This document shows, piece by piece, positions 10,095-18,840 of a stretch of DNA of 64,000 nt; position 1 is the first letter of the stretch, and every line of letters begins with the position of its first letter. This DNA is from Hyphomicrobiales bacterium (GTDB lineage Bacteria > Pseudomonadota > Alphaproteobacteria > Rhizobiales > Rhizobiaceae), in contig UBXG01000013.1 in NCBI GenBank assembly GCA_900469475.1, positions 62,001 to 126,000 of the forward strand. The letters run 5' to 3'. The translations under genes were made by a program, and so were the position numbers. The notes beneath the pieces were generated by a model. That model was not told where the DNA came from, did no database searches, and saw nothing but the letters and a program-made list of their open reading frames with translations.

Positions 10095-11212
10095 TCGGCA
10101 GCCTCCCTGGCCTTCAGCGTCGGATAGTCGGTGTAACCCACGGCACCGCCGCCATAGAAGGTTGGGCGATGATAGGGATTAAGGGGAGCACCGCGACGAA
10201 TGCGCTCCGGCAAATCGGGATTGGCGATAAACAGGCGACCGAAGGCGATGGCATCGGCATGGCCCGCAGCAAGTGCCGCTTCAGCCGTATCAGGCCGGAA
10301 ATTGCCCGCGGCGATCAACGTGCCGGACCAGGCGGGCCGGAACAATTCCGCAGCCGACGGCACGTTCTTATGGTCGACCTCGGCCTGGCCGGCACCGCTG
10401 GCGCGCGGCTCGATCAGATGCAGATAGGCAAGGTTGAGCCGGTCCAGTTCGCGAATGACATGGCCATAGAGGCGCAAGGGATCGTCCTCGCCGCTGTCAT
10501 TGGCGATGCCGAAGGGCGAGAGGCGGACACCGACGCGATCCGACCCCCAGACTTCGGAAACCGCCTCGACCACCTCGAGCAACAACCGCGTGCGGTTCTC
10601 GATCGAGCCGCCATATTGGTCGGTGCGCTGGTTCGTGCGCGCCTGCAGGAACTGCTCGATCAGATAGCCATTGGCGCCATGAATCTCGACGCCATCGAAG
10701 CCGGCTTCCCTGGCATTGGCGGCGGCTTGAGCATAGACGTCGATCAAAAGCGGCATCAGGTCGATATCGATCGCCTGTGGCGTCTCGAAGGGCACGCGCT
10801 CGAAGGAGGCCGTGAAGGCCTGTCCCTGGGCGGCGATGGCCGAAGGAGCAATCGGCAGAGCGCCATCAGGCTGGTGCGAGGAATGGGAGATGCGGCCGAC
10901 ATGCCAGAGCTGCAGGAAGATCTTGCCGCCCTTGCAATGAACCGCATCCGTCACTGCCTTCCAGCCGGCGATCTGTTCGGCCGTATGGATGCCCGGCGTT
11001 GCCGGCATGCCCTGTCCGGCGCGTGAAATCTGCGAGCCCTCGGAAATGATGAGCCCACCCTCGCTGGCGCGCTGCGCATAATATTCTGCATTCAAAGCCG
11101 AGGGCACATTGCCGGGCTGGCTCGCCCGCATGCGGGTCAGCGGCGCCATGACGATGCGATGCGCAAGCTCATAGGGGCCGACGGAAAGAGGCGAAAACAA
11201 AGTGGCTGTCAT
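10091..11212 (-). CDS. nemA: Alkene reductase, old yellow enzyme family
   Basis: This 373-residue FMN-dependent NADPH oxidoreductase reduces activated C=C bonds such as enones, maleimides or nitro-esters. N-terminal LAHRIVMAPLTRMRA and the block VEIHGANGYLIEQFLQARTN, with its paired His and Asn, are the classical flavin/substrate motifs. RTDQYGGSIENRTR is the OYE signature. It is the first gene of a two-gene operon with the SDR. A symmetric operator-like site lies about 80 bp upstream at 11290-11314, so induction by electrophiles is plausible. nemA is used in the broad sense. Confidence 0.9.
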   Translation of the reverse strand: MTATLFSPLSVGPYELAHRIVMAPLTRMRASQPGNVPSALNAEYYAQRASEGGLIISEGSQISRAGQGMPATPGIHTAEQIAGWKAVTDAVHCKGGKIFLQLWHVGRISHSSHQPDGALPIAPSAIAAQGQAFTASFERVPFETPQAIDIDLMPLLIDVYAQAAANAREAGFDGVEIHGANGYLIEQFLQARTNQRTDQYGGSIENRTRLLLEVVEAVSEVWGSDRVGVRLSPFGIANDSGEDDPLRLYGHVIRELDRLNLAYLHLIEPRASGAGQAEVDHKNVPSAAELFRPAWSGTLIAAGNFRPDTAEAALAAGHADAIAFGRLFIANPDLPERIRRGAPLNPYHRPTFYGGGAVGYTDYPTLKAREAAE

Positions 11213-11289
11213 AAAATTCTCCTGCCTGGAGCCAAATTGCTCCCCGGGGCGGAAGGGCCTGTCAGCGGCGATTCGGTCTCGGGAGTTCG

Positions 11290-11314
11290 AATAAGATGAT
11301 GGTCATCATTTATT
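11290..11314. promoter_or_regulatory. Palindromic operator candidate upstream of the OYE-SDR operon
   Basis: Arms ATGATG and CATCAT flank a 2-bp centre, with outer AT-rich arms AATAA and TTATT matching with a one-base offset. The symmetry resembles TetR-family operators. No TetR gene adjoins the operon; the nearest lies more than 10 kb away. Confidence 0.5.
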
Positions 11315-11347
11315 CCAACGATTGGACATGCGCAACTGAATCTGATC

Positions 11348-12154
11348 TCAGGCGGCAATCCGAGCGAGGAAGGCGAGCAGAGCTGCGTTGAACTGCGCAG
11401 GCCGCTGCAGCGGTGCGAAATGGCTGACGCCGGGCAGAAAGATCAATTCCGCCCCGGGAATATGCCGGACAAGATAATCGGCGTGTTCGCGCTTGATGAA
11501 CTCATCGTGCTCGCTGTGCACGATGGCAACAGGCACATTGATCTCGGCGAGATCGGCGATGGTGTAGTTCGGCTCGGTCCGCTGCATCAGGCCGACAGCC
11601 TCGACGAAGGCATCGAACCTATCCGGCGTGGCGGAAAGGGCTGCGTAATCCTTCGTATGGCGGGAGAAGCAGCGCTCGATAATCGGCGTCGCCACGAATT
11701 CTTTCGTGCCGCTCGGGTCCATGTTGCAGGCAAAGAAAAAGACGCCGGAAACACGCTCCGGATGGGTTTTTCCAAGCACCATGCTGATGCAGGCGCCGTC
11801 GCTCCAGCCGGCCATGGCGGCCTTGTCGATCTTCAGCCTGTCCATGACGGCGAGAACGTCGGAGGCCATGAGCTCATACGTGTATGGTCGCTCGTCGCGT
11901 GTGCTGCGGCCATGGCCCCGGCTGTCGACGACGATAACCTGATGGCCTGCGTCGATCAGCGCCGGCACCTGATAGCCCCAATTGCCGCTGTTTCCGAGCC
12001 CGCCATGCAGGAGGATCACCGGTGCGCCGCTGCCATAGGAAGCGTACCAGATACGCGCGCCATCATGATCGACATGGCCTTCCACCTCGGTTTGCGGCAA
12101 GGGCGCGGCCCCTTCGGCTTCGAAGCGATGAAGCTCATCATCGTGAAATTCCAT
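11348..12154 (-). CDS. Alpha/beta-fold hydrolase
   Basis: This 268-residue hydrolase has an N-terminal strand leading to the oxyanion motif HGGLGNSGNWG and the nucleophile elbow GWSDGA. The acid is expected near HSEHDEF and the catalytic His in GVSHFAPLQRP. I chose the ATG at 12154 because GGGAGG stands five bases before it; an ATG at 12175 is also possible. No signal peptide is present. It resembles 3-oxoadipate-enol-lactonase or haloperoxidase-like esterases, but the substrate is unknown. It lies 3' of a LysR gene on the same strand. Confidence 0.85.
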   Translation of the reverse strand: MEFHDDELHRFEAEGAAPLPQTEVEGHVDHDGARIWYASYGSGAPVILLHGGLGNSGNWGYQVPALIDAGHQVIVVDSRGHGRSTRDERPYTYELMASDVLAVMDRLKIDKAAMAGWSDGACISMVLGKTHPERVSGVFFFACNMDPSGTKEFVATPIIERCFSRHTKDYAALSATPDRFDAFVEAVGLMQRTEPNYTIADLAEINVPVAIVHSEHDEFIKREHADYLVRHIPGAELIFLPGVSHFAPLQRPAQFNAALLAFLARIAA

Positions 12155-12238
12155 ACCCACCTCCCATTGCGCCATCTCCTCCTGACAGCCATGCGGCGAG
12201 ACTAGTCGATGCCGGCGCGTCTTTTCAACAGGCTACGG

Positions 12239-13120
12239 TCATATCGTTGCTAGGTGCTCGAAAAGATCGCGGGCGGGCGATGGCAGCTCTTCGAGGGAGC
12301 GGGCGCAGATCGAAAGCCGACGCGTCGCCCACCGGTCGGTGAGACGGAGGGCCGCAATTTTCGCGGATCGGCTGCAGCGTCGTGCTGCCGTTTCGGGTAC
12401 GATGCCGATGCCGATGCCCCGGCCTGCCATCTCGCAAATGGCCTCAAATGTCCGCATCCGCACCCGCATTTTCAATCGGCTGCCGAGGCGGGCGGCCTGC
12501 GCGTCGATATGATCCTGCAGCGCTCCGCCTGCGAGCCCGACGAAATGCTCGTGCAGGATTTCTGCAAAAGCGATCTGCTTTGACGGCGCGAGCGCATGGT
12601 CGCGAGATATCACCACCACGAGCCTGTCGATCGCGAAGGGCCGCAATATCAGGCCGGAGGTATCGGCCGCGTCCGACAGGATACCGATCTCGGCCAGCCC
12701 GGACGAAACGGCCCGGGCAATCTCGATGCTCTGGCGCTCTTTGAGATCGATGTCCGTTCGCGGGTTCCTGGCCATCCATCCGGCAAGGCGCGGCGGCAGG
12801 TATTCGACAATCGCCGCGGTGTTGGCGAGAAGCCGGACGCTAGCGCGCAAGCCGCTGGCATGTTCCCCAAGCTCGCCGCGCATCTGCGTGAGCTGCCGCT
12901 GGATCAGCCGGGCATGATGGGCTAGCGCTTCGCCAGCGGGCGTCGGGCTCACACCGCGTCGCCCGCGCTCCAGCAGCTTTACGCCGCCATTCACCTCCAT
13001 ATCCCGCAGCCGCTCGCTGGCAGCCGGCAGCGAAAGCCCGACATCGGCGGCTCCATGCGTGATGCTGCCGGCATCGACGACGGCGAGGAACAGGCGAAGG
13101 TCGGTCAGATCAAAGCGCAT
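12239..13120 (-). CDS. LysR-family transcriptional regulator
   Basis: This is a 293-residue regulator. The N-terminal winged helix-turn-helix (LRLFLAVVDAGSITHGAADVGLSLPAASERLRDME) is followed by the substrate-binding domain. It is divergent from the TauE/SafE exporter 98 bp away, the usual geometry for a LysR protein and its target. It also lies just upstream of the co-directional hydrolase. The effector is unknown. An 11-bp inverted repeat lies in the shared promoter region. Confidence 0.9.
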   Translation of the reverse strand: MRFDLTDLRLFLAVVDAGSITHGAADVGLSLPAASERLRDMEVNGGVKLLERGRRGVSPTPAGEALAHHARLIQRQLTQMRGELGEHASGLRASVRLLANTAAIVEYLPPRLAGWMARNPRTDIDLKERQSIEIARAVSSGLAEIGILSDAADTSGLILRPFAIDRLVVVISRDHALAPSKQIAFAEILHEHFVGLAGGALQDHIDAQAARLGSRLKMRVRMRTFEAICEMAGRGIGIGIVPETAARRCSRSAKIAALRLTDRWATRRLSICARSLEELPSPARDLFEHLATI

Positions 13121-13141
13121 GGGCTGAAGAGTATCGCATCT

Positions 13142-13168
13142 CCAGCCTTCGGAAAAGCCGAAGGCTGG
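13142..13168. promoter_or_regulatory. Perfect inverted repeat in the lysR/tauE-like divergent promoter
   Basis: Arms CCAGCCTTCGG and CCGAAGGCTGG pair perfectly across a 5-base spacer. No T-run follows on either strand, so an operator or leader hairpin is more likely than a terminator. Confidence 0.5.
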
Positions 13169-13218
13169 CTTCGCATCATCCGCATTGTGCCGGTCTTTGT
13201 CTCTGCTACTGAAAAGGC

Positions 13219-13968
13219 ATGATGGATCATTCGATATGGCTCGTCGCGGCGATCTTCGCGACCTTCTTCGTCGCCGGCACTGTCAAGGGCGTCACCGGCA
13301 TGGGGCTGCCGACCGTGGCGATGGGCGTGCTGGGCGCGCTGATCTCGCCGCTCGTCGCGGCCAGCCTGCTGATCGTCCCGTCTTCCGTTACCAATGCCTG
13401 GCAGCTGCTGGCCGGCCCTAGTTTTGGTTCACTTGCCCGTCGTTTCCTTCTCTTGGTTCTTGCCGTGGTCATCGGAACCTTCGCCGGCTCATATTTTCTT
13501 GCCGCCGACGATACGCGTCCGACGAACGCTGCGCTGGGTGCGGCGCTCATCGTCTATGCCGGCCATGCTTTGTTCGCCCGTCAACTGCATGTGCCCGCAA
13601 GGTTCGAGCCACTGCTATCGCCGCTCGTCGGCGGGGTCACCGGTCTGCTCACAGGGGCGACCGGTGTTTTCGTCGTGCCGGCAGTACCCTATCTGCAGTC
13701 GCTCGGACTGGAGAAGGAGGAGTTGGTTCAGGCGCTCGGCCTTTCCTTCACCGTGTCCACCGTGGCACTGGCCGCAGCGCTTGCCTGGCACGGCGCCTTC
13801 CGCATCGACAATCTCGCGCTCTCTACCCTCGCGGTCGTCCCGGCACTTGCCGGCATGTGGGCCGGCCAGATCATTCGCAATCGCGTCAGTCCTGCCACTT
13901 TCCGCCGCTGGTTTCTGATTTGTCTGCTGGTGCTTGGCGCAGAGATGGTGATGAAGGCCTCTTTCTGA
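13219..13968 (+). CDS. Sulfite exporter TauE/SafE-family membrane protein
   Basis: This 249-residue inner-membrane protein has about eight hydrophobic helices and the family repeat glycine-rich motifs GTVKGVTGMGLPTVAMG and VGGVTGLLTGATGVFVVP. Characterised members export sulfite, sulfoacetate or other small organosulfur anions. It is transcribed divergently from the LysR gene that probably controls it. The next gene, an isochorismatase-like hydrolase, starts 48 bp downstream and may be co-transcribed. Confidence 0.88.
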   Translation: MMDHSIWLVAAIFATFFVAGTVKGVTGMGLPTVAMGVLGALISPLVAASLLIVPSSVTNAWQLLAGPSFGSLARRFLLLVLAVVIGTFAGSYFLAADDTRPTNAALGAALIVYAGHALFARQLHVPARFEPLLSPLVGGVTGLLTGATGVFVVPAVPYLQSLGLEKEELVQALGLSFTVSTVALAAALAWHGAFRIDNLALSTLAVVPALAGMWAGQIIRNRVSPATFRRWFLICLLVLGAEMVMKASF

Positions 13969-14016
13969 GGCAGTCTTGCCGGGCTGCCCGGTGCGCACCC
14001 ATATGGAGTTTGTTTC

Positions 14017-14622
14017 ATGGCAGGATCTGAAGGATTGATGGAAGAAGAGCAGCGAGAGATTTCCGATAACAATCCATTGGCCGATGCCGTGCTGGTCGTC
14101 GATGTCCAGAAGGCCTTCGTACAAGGCCCAAGTGCAGTTCCGGGCTACGCCATGTTGAGGTCGGCGGTGGAGGTCTTGCTACACAAGGCGCGGTCAGCAT
14201 GGGCCCCCGTGATTTTCCTGCAGAATGATGGTCCGGCGGGCGCGCTGGATGAGCCGTTTCAGTCGGGATGGAAACTCCATTTTCCACGACTATCAGGCGA
14301 AGTGGTCATCAGGAAAACGGAGGATGACGGCTTCGACGGCACCGATCTTGACGCCATTCTCACAGCCTTCGGCGTGAAGGATCTGGTGATATGCGGCGTG
14401 CTCTCGGAAATGTGCGTTGCCGCAACGGCGCGGGCGGCGCTTGAGCGCGGCTATGGCGTGCTGCTGCCGCATGATGCGCACGCCACCTATGATGTTCCCG
14501 CTGGGCCGGGTTCGCAGGGCGTGCCCGCAGCCATGGCGGCAAGGGCGGCGGAATGGTCGCTCGGCGACGAGATCAAGATCTGCGCTTCGGCACGCGAGGT
14601 TCGTTTCAAAGAGCGGGCTTAG
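14017..14622 (+). CDS. Isochorismatase-family cysteine hydrolase
   Basis: This is a 201-residue cytoplasmic hydrolase of the nicotinamidase/isochorismatase superfamily. The expected triad is visible: Asp29 in VVDVQKAF, Lys100 in VVIRKTEDD and Cys133 in GVLSEMCVAAT. The start has GGAG eight bases upstream. Members cleave amides, ureido groups or isochorismate; the substrate here is not predictable. It follows the TauE/SafE gene and precedes an Rrf2-flavoprotein pair on the same strand. Confidence 0.87.
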   Translation: MAGSEGLMEEEQREISDNNPLADAVLVVDVQKAFVQGPSAVPGYAMLRSAVEVLLHKARSAWAPVIFLQNDGPAGALDEPFQSGWKLHFPRLSGEVVIRKTEDDGFDGTDLDAILTAFGVKDLVICGVLSEMCVAATARAALERGYGVLLPHDAHATYDVPAGPGSQGVPAAMAARAAEWSLGDEIKICASAREVRFKERA

Positions 14623-14691
14623 TCGCAGGTCTCGCCTCATCAATGCAGGCCGCTCTTGAATGTCGCGTCGAATCGTAATAATTGAAGTTAC

Positions 14692-15141
14692 ATGAAACGC
14701 GATAGCCGACTTTCCTCCGTTCTCCACGCTCTGCTCCATATGGCCGAGCAGGAGGGGCCGCTGACCTCCGAAACCTTGGCGCAATGCATGCACACCAATC
14801 CGGTCGTCGTGCGCCGCACCATGGGCTTGTTGCGCGAGGTGGGCATTGTCCGTTCCGCCAAGGGGCATACCGGCGGCTGGACTATTGCGGCCGATCTCAA
14901 AAGCGTCACGCTGCGCCAGCTGCACGAAGCGCTCGGCGAGCCTGCCGTCTTTGCCATCGGCAATCGCAACGAGACGCCAGAATGTCTGGTCGAGCAATCG
15001 GTCAATTCCGTCCTCGATGATGCTTTTGCCGAAGCCGAAGCCTTGCTCCTCCAGCGCTTCGAAAACGTCACGCTGGCCGATCTCGCCGGCGAATTTGCGC
15101 GGCGTCATGCGCAGTGGCGCTCAGAAAGGACCCCGTCATGA
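14692..15141 (+). CDS. Rrf2-family transcriptional regulator
   Basis: This 149-residue winged-helix regulator matches the Rrf2 pattern: HALLHMAEQEGPLTSETLA, then the recognition helix NPVVVRRTMGLLREVGIV and the wing GHTGGW. Only two cysteines are present (about residues 32 and 98), not the spaced Cys triplet of IscR/NsrR, so an Fe-S cluster is unlikely. A thiol-based or ligand sensor is more plausible. Its stop overlaps the next start by 4 bp, coupling it to the flavoprotein. Confidence 0.9.
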   Translation: MKRDSRLSSVLHALLHMAEQEGPLTSETLAQCMHTNPVVVRRTMGLLREVGIVRSAKGHTGGWTIAADLKSVTLRQLHEALGEPAVFAIGNRNETPECLVEQSVNSVLDDAFAEAEALLLQRFENVTLADLAGEFARRHAQWRSERTPS

Positions 15142-16019
15142 GCCACGACGTCATCGTCATCGGAGGCAGCTACGCCGGAATGGCGGCCGCCCTCCAGCTT
15201 CTCCGTGCCCGCCGCAAGGTGCTGGTCATCGACGCGGGCAAGCGGCGCAATCGTTTCGCCGAGGAATCCCACGGCTTTCTCGGCCAGGATGGCATCAACC
15301 CCGGCGAGATCGCCCGCAAGGCGCGCGAACAGCTTTCCGCCTATCCGACGCTGACCTGGGTCGAGGGCATGGCCGAACAGGCCGAGGGCGAGAAGGATGC
15401 CTTTGCGGTCACTACGGCAGACGGCATGCGTCATGCCGGTCGGCGCCTTCTCTTCGCGACCGGCGTCTCCGACGCCTTGCCGGATATCGAGGGACTTGGC
15501 GAACGCTGGGGCAAGAGCGTGTTCCATTGCCCCTATTGTCACGGCTACGAACTCGGTCAGGGCCGTATTGGCTGCATCGCCACCGGCCCGATGTCGCTGC
15601 ATCAGGCGCAATTGCTGCCGGAATGGGGCGAGGTGACGTTCTTCCTCAACGGCAGCTTTGTTCCGGATGAGACGCAGCACGCCGATCTCGCCGCACGCGG
15701 CGTCACGATCGAGGCGGCACCCATCGCAAGGCTGGAAGGAAAGGCCGATGTTCGGCTAACCGATGGACGGCTGCTGCCGTTTGCCGGCCTTTTTACCGCA
15801 TCGCGCGTGTCGCCCTCGAGCCCGATTGCCGAACGGCTCGGCTGCGCGCTCGAGGAAACGCCTTTCGGCACCCAGATCCAGACGGATGCCATGAAAGAAA
15901 CGACTATCTCAGGCGCTTTCGCTTGTGGCGACGCTGCCCGTATCCCGCATTCAGTGTCGCTCGCAGTCGGCGACGGCGCGTGGGCGGGTGCACAATTGCA
16001 CCGGTCGCTGGTGTTCTAA
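15138..16019 (+). CDS. Thioredoxin-reductase-like FAD/NAD(P)-dependent oxidoreductase
   Basis: This is a 293-residue pyridine-nucleotide-disulfide oxidoreductase of the thioredoxin reductase fold. FAD-binding motif IGGSYAGMAAA is at residues 8-18, and a redox CPYC motif (Cys131, Cys134) is followed by HGYELG. C-terminal GDAARIPHSVSLAVGDGA binds FAD. It is coupled by ATGA overlap to the Rrf2 regulator. Orphan proteins of this type often reduce small disulfides or peroxiredoxin-like partners rather than thioredoxin. Confidence 0.88.
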   Translation: MSHDVIVIGGSYAGMAAALQLLRARRKVLVIDAGKRRNRFAEESHGFLGQDGINPGEIARKAREQLSAYPTLTWVEGMAEQAEGEKDAFAVTTADGMRHAGRRLLFATGVSDALPDIEGLGERWGKSVFHCPYCHGYELGQGRIGCIATGPMSLHQAQLLPEWGEVTFFLNGSFVPDETQHADLAARGVTIEAAPIARLEGKADVRLTDGRLLPFAGLFTASRVSPSSPIAERLGCALEETPFGTQIQTDAMKETTISGAFACGDAARIPHSVSLAVGDGAWAGAQLHRSLVF

Positions 16020-16060
16020 GCCTGGTTTCGAAGGGGCCGGCGGCCACCGGCGTTCTTGTC

Positions 16061-16513
16061 TTATTCCGCTTCCGGCACCTTCACGATAACCGTTTCATCC
16101 GGTCCGATGGACCTGCCGTCCTGTGCCCGGATGTCGAGCTGCACCGGCTGTCCCGTGGCACGATCCACCAGCAGCGAATGTTCCTCGGCCGGTGCAAAGA
16201 GATGGCGCTCGCCGAACTTCCGCAATGCCACCATGACCGGGAAGAGGTCCTTTCCCATCGCTGTCAGGTGATATTCCATGCGCGTGCCGCCTTCGCTTGT
16301 TGGCACAAGCTCCAGGATGCCGCTCGCGACAAGCGTGCGCAGGCGCTCGGTGAGAATATTCTTGGCGATCCCCAGGCTCTTTTGAAACTCGCCGAAGCGC
16401 GTCAGCCCGTCGAAGGCGTCGCGCACGATCAGGAGCGACCACCAGTCGCCGATCACGTCGAGCGAACGCGCGCTTGGGCAATAGTCACCCTTCAGGCTTT
16501 TCCGCGCGACCAT
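16061..16513 (-). CDS. HxlR-family transcriptional regulator
   Basis: This 150-residue winged-helix protein has the family core ARSLDVIGDWWSLLIVRDAFDGLTRFGEFQ followed by NILTERLRTLVASGIL. A single Cys in GDYCPSARS, at the usual HxlR position, could sense electrophiles or quinones. It is divergent from an MFS transporter. The 109-bp gap holds repeated ATTAAACC motifs likely to be its operator. Confidence 0.92.
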   Translation of the reverse strand: MVARKSLKGDYCPSARSLDVIGDWWSLLIVRDAFDGLTRFGEFQKSLGIAKNILTERLRTLVASGILELVPTSEGGTRMEYHLTAMGKDLFPVMVALRKFGERHLFAPAEEHSLLVDRATGQPVQLDIRAQDGRSIGPDETVIVKVPEAE

Positions 16514-16557
16514 CGCCTTAGCCCTTCCGGTCTTTTGTCAGTAGAAATGGTTGCATG

Positions 16558-16602
16558 ATTAAACCAATAATGTTACTCGATCGTTGGTTTCATTATTAAA
16601 CC
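16558..16602. promoter_or_regulatory. HxlR operator candidate
   Basis: ATTAAACC occurs at 16558-16565 and again at 16595-16602. Between them TTGGTTT (16584-16590) is the inverted copy of AAACCAA (16561-16567). The cluster lies between the divergent regulator and MFS gene, a typical dimer-binding layout. Confidence 0.5.
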
Positions 16603-16622
16603 GAAGAATCGGGAGTTTTGCA

Positions 16623-17933
16623 ATGACGATCGATCAGGACGCGCCGCCAGCCGGCAGCGCGAAGGATGCTGCGCGCTTTCATTCCTCACGAGAGGATTCG
16701 TTTAAGAGAGCCGCATACTCCGGAGCGGCCAATTCGCCGCTGACAGGGGCAACGATTCTCCTCTTTGCCGTCGCGAGCGGCCTTGCTGTCGCCAATGCCT
16801 ATTTCGCCCATCCGCTTCTCGATGTCATGGCCGATGATCTCAAGCTGTCGCGCATGGTTGCCGGACTGATCGTCGGGGCGACGCAACTCGGCTATGGGCT
16901 CGGCCTGATCCTCTTGGTGCCGCTCGGCGACCTTGTCGACCGGCGCAAGCTCATCATCGTGCAATCGCTCTTGAGCGTAGCCGCGCTGGTCTGTGTCGGC
17001 TTTTCCTCAAGTGCGGCGATGCTGCTTGCCTCCATGGCCGCGGTTGGTTTTCTGGCCGTGGTCACACAGGCGCTCGTTGCCTATGCGGCGAGCCTGGCGC
17101 AACCCGCCGAGCGCGGCCATATCGTCGGCCTGGTCACAAGCGGCATCGTCCTTGGCATCCTGCTGGCGCGTAGCGTCGCGGGAACGCTGACCGACCTCTC
17201 CGGCTGGCGGACCGTCTACATTGTCTCGGCCGCGCTGACGCTGGTAATTGCGCTTCTCCTTTGGCGCGCGCTGCCGCGGCAGGAGAAGCCGAGGAGCGGA
17301 CTCTCCTATTTTGATCTCATCCGCTCGCTCGGCACCCTACTCGTCGAGGAGCCGGTGCTGCGTATCCGCGCTGTCATCGCCATGCTGATCTTTGCCAATA
17401 TCACTACGCTGCTCGCACCGCTCGTACTGCCGCTGACCGCGCCGCCTTACTCCCTCTCCCACACCCAAGTCGGCCTTTTCGGCCTTGCCGGTGCCGCGGG
17501 TGCGCTCGGCGCCATCAGGGCGGGGCGCTGGGCCGACCGTGGCCATGGCCAGCGCACGACAGGCATCGCGCTTGTTCTCATGCTCTTTGCCTGGCTACCG
17601 ATCTCCATACTGGATCGCTCGATCCTCTGGCTGATTTTCGGCGTGCTTGTCATCGATTTCGGCTTGCAGGCGGTGCACGTCACCAATCAGGGCATGATCT
17701 ATCGCGTCAGGCCGGATGCACAGAACAGGCTGACCGCTGCCTATATGGTCTTCTACTCCATCGGCAGCGCCGTCGGCTCCTCGACAGCGACCATCATCTA
17801 TGCTCATGCCGGCTGGACGGGCGTCTGCATCTCGGGTGGGGTTATAAGCCTCACAACGCTTCTCTTCTGGGCGCTGACCTTGCGGGCAACGCCTGAGGTG
17901 GCGACACGGAGCGTCGATCACAAAAATAGCTAG
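16623..17933 (+). CDS. MFS transporter (drug/metabolite efflux type)
   Basis: This is a 436-residue major facilitator with about twelve helices after a polar 35-40 residue N-terminal tail. The start MTIDQDAPP follows GGGAG. The motif LVPLGDLVDRRKLI between helices 2 and 3 is the MFS loop 2-3 signature, with a related GRWADRGHGQR in the second half. Its divergent HxlR regulator suggests inducible efflux of an aromatic or quinone-like compound. It ends 4 bp inside the convergent LysR gene. Confidence 0.9.
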   Translation: MTIDQDAPPAGSAKDAARFHSSREDSFKRAAYSGAANSPLTGATILLFAVASGLAVANAYFAHPLLDVMADDLKLSRMVAGLIVGATQLGYGLGLILLVPLGDLVDRRKLIIVQSLLSVAALVCVGFSSSAAMLLASMAAVGFLAVVTQALVAYAASLAQPAERGHIVGLVTSGIVLGILLARSVAGTLTDLSGWRTVYIVSAALTLVIALLLWRALPRQEKPRSGLSYFDLIRSLGTLLVEEPVLRIRAVIAMLIFANITTLLAPLVLPLTAPPYSLSHTQVGLFGLAGAAGALGAIRAGRWADRGHGQRTTGIALVLMLFAWLPISILDRSILWLIFGVLVIDFGLQAVHVTNQGMIYRVRPDAQNRLTAAYMVFYSIGSAVGSSTATIIYAHAGWTGVCISGGVISLTTLLFWALTLRATPEVATRSVDHKNS

Positions 17934-18832
17934 TTTTCCGGCGGGGAAGCCGAGCCCAGCTGCTCTTCCAACAATGAGAGCACCGCTCGAATCCGGGGCG
18001 GAACCGGCCTTATTGCCGGATAGAGCGCATGCAGATCGAATCCCGGCACGGTGAGCTCGGGCAGCAGGCGAATCAGCCTGCCGCTCGCCAGATCTTCGGC
18101 GCAGACCGGCTCCTGCAGGACGCCGATGCCGGCGCCATCGAGCAGCAGGCGGTACAGCGGCCGCCAATGGCTGGTGCTGAAGGCGATGTCGATGACGGCA
18201 AGTTCGGTCTGCTCGTCCGGGTCGATCAACGGAAGCCGACCGTTATTGAACAGGCCGGAGACGCGCAGGAAGGGGTGGTCGGCAAGCTCGTCGGGTATCG
18301 TTGGCATCCCATGCTCATCGAGATAGGCAGGCGAGGCCACGAGCACGCGGCCGACATGGCCGAGCTTGCGGGCAATGAAGCTGCCTTCGCCAAGATCGCC
18401 GAGACGCAGCGAGATATCGACACCTTCCGTCACGGGATCGACGATCCTGTCGTTGAGGATCAGCTCGATCTTTAGCAGCGGATGGCGCTTGCGCATCTGC
18501 AGCAGGATCGATGGCAGCAGGACCTCGCCGACGCCATGCGGCGCCGCGATCCTGAGCGTACCGCGGAGCGACTGATCGCCATTCGCGACCGTCAGGGCAT
18601 CGTCGGCACTTTCGAGAACTTGCTTGCTGCGCTCGTAGAAGGCGGCGCCGACATCGGTGACGGAAAGCTTGCGGGTGTTTCTGAGCAGCAGCCGCGCACC
18701 GAGATATTGCTCCAACCGATCAATCCGCTCGCTGACGGCGGGCTGGCCCATGCCGAGATCGCGGGCGGCGGCCGACATGCTGCCCCTTTCCACCACCCTG
18801 ACATAGACGCGCATCGCCACCAACAGATCCAT
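17930..18832 (-). CDS. LysR-family regulator divergent from the lactonase gene
   Basis: This 300-residue regulator has a winged helix at the N-terminus (MRVYVRVVERGSMSAAARDLGMGQPAVSERIDRLEQ) and a substrate-binding domain. I favour the ATG at 18832; a TTG at 18841 is also in frame. A perfect 23-bp palindrome (18841-18863) lies directly upstream. The lactonase gene starts about 110 bp away in the other direction and is the natural target. Confidence 0.9.
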   Translation of the reverse strand: MDLLVAMRVYVRVVERGSMSAAARDLGMGQPAVSERIDRLEQYLGARLLLRNTRKLSVTDVGAAFYERSKQVLESADDALTVANGDQSLRGTLRIAAPHGVGEVLLPSILLQMRKRHPLLKIELILNDRIVDPVTEGVDISLRLGDLGEGSFIARKLGHVGRVLVASPAYLDEHGMPTIPDELADHPFLRVSGLFNNGRLPLIDPDEQTELAVIDIAFSTSHWRPLYRLLLDGAGIGVLQEPVCAEDLASGRLIRLLPELTVPGFDLHALYPAIRPVPPRIRAVLSLLEEQLGSASPPEN

Positions 18833-18840
18833 ACGCGCCA

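Noticed and set aside
10076..11026. 316-codon plus-strand frame opposite the old yellow enzyme
   Set aside because: Antisense of a gene with full OYE motifs; no ribosome site or domain.
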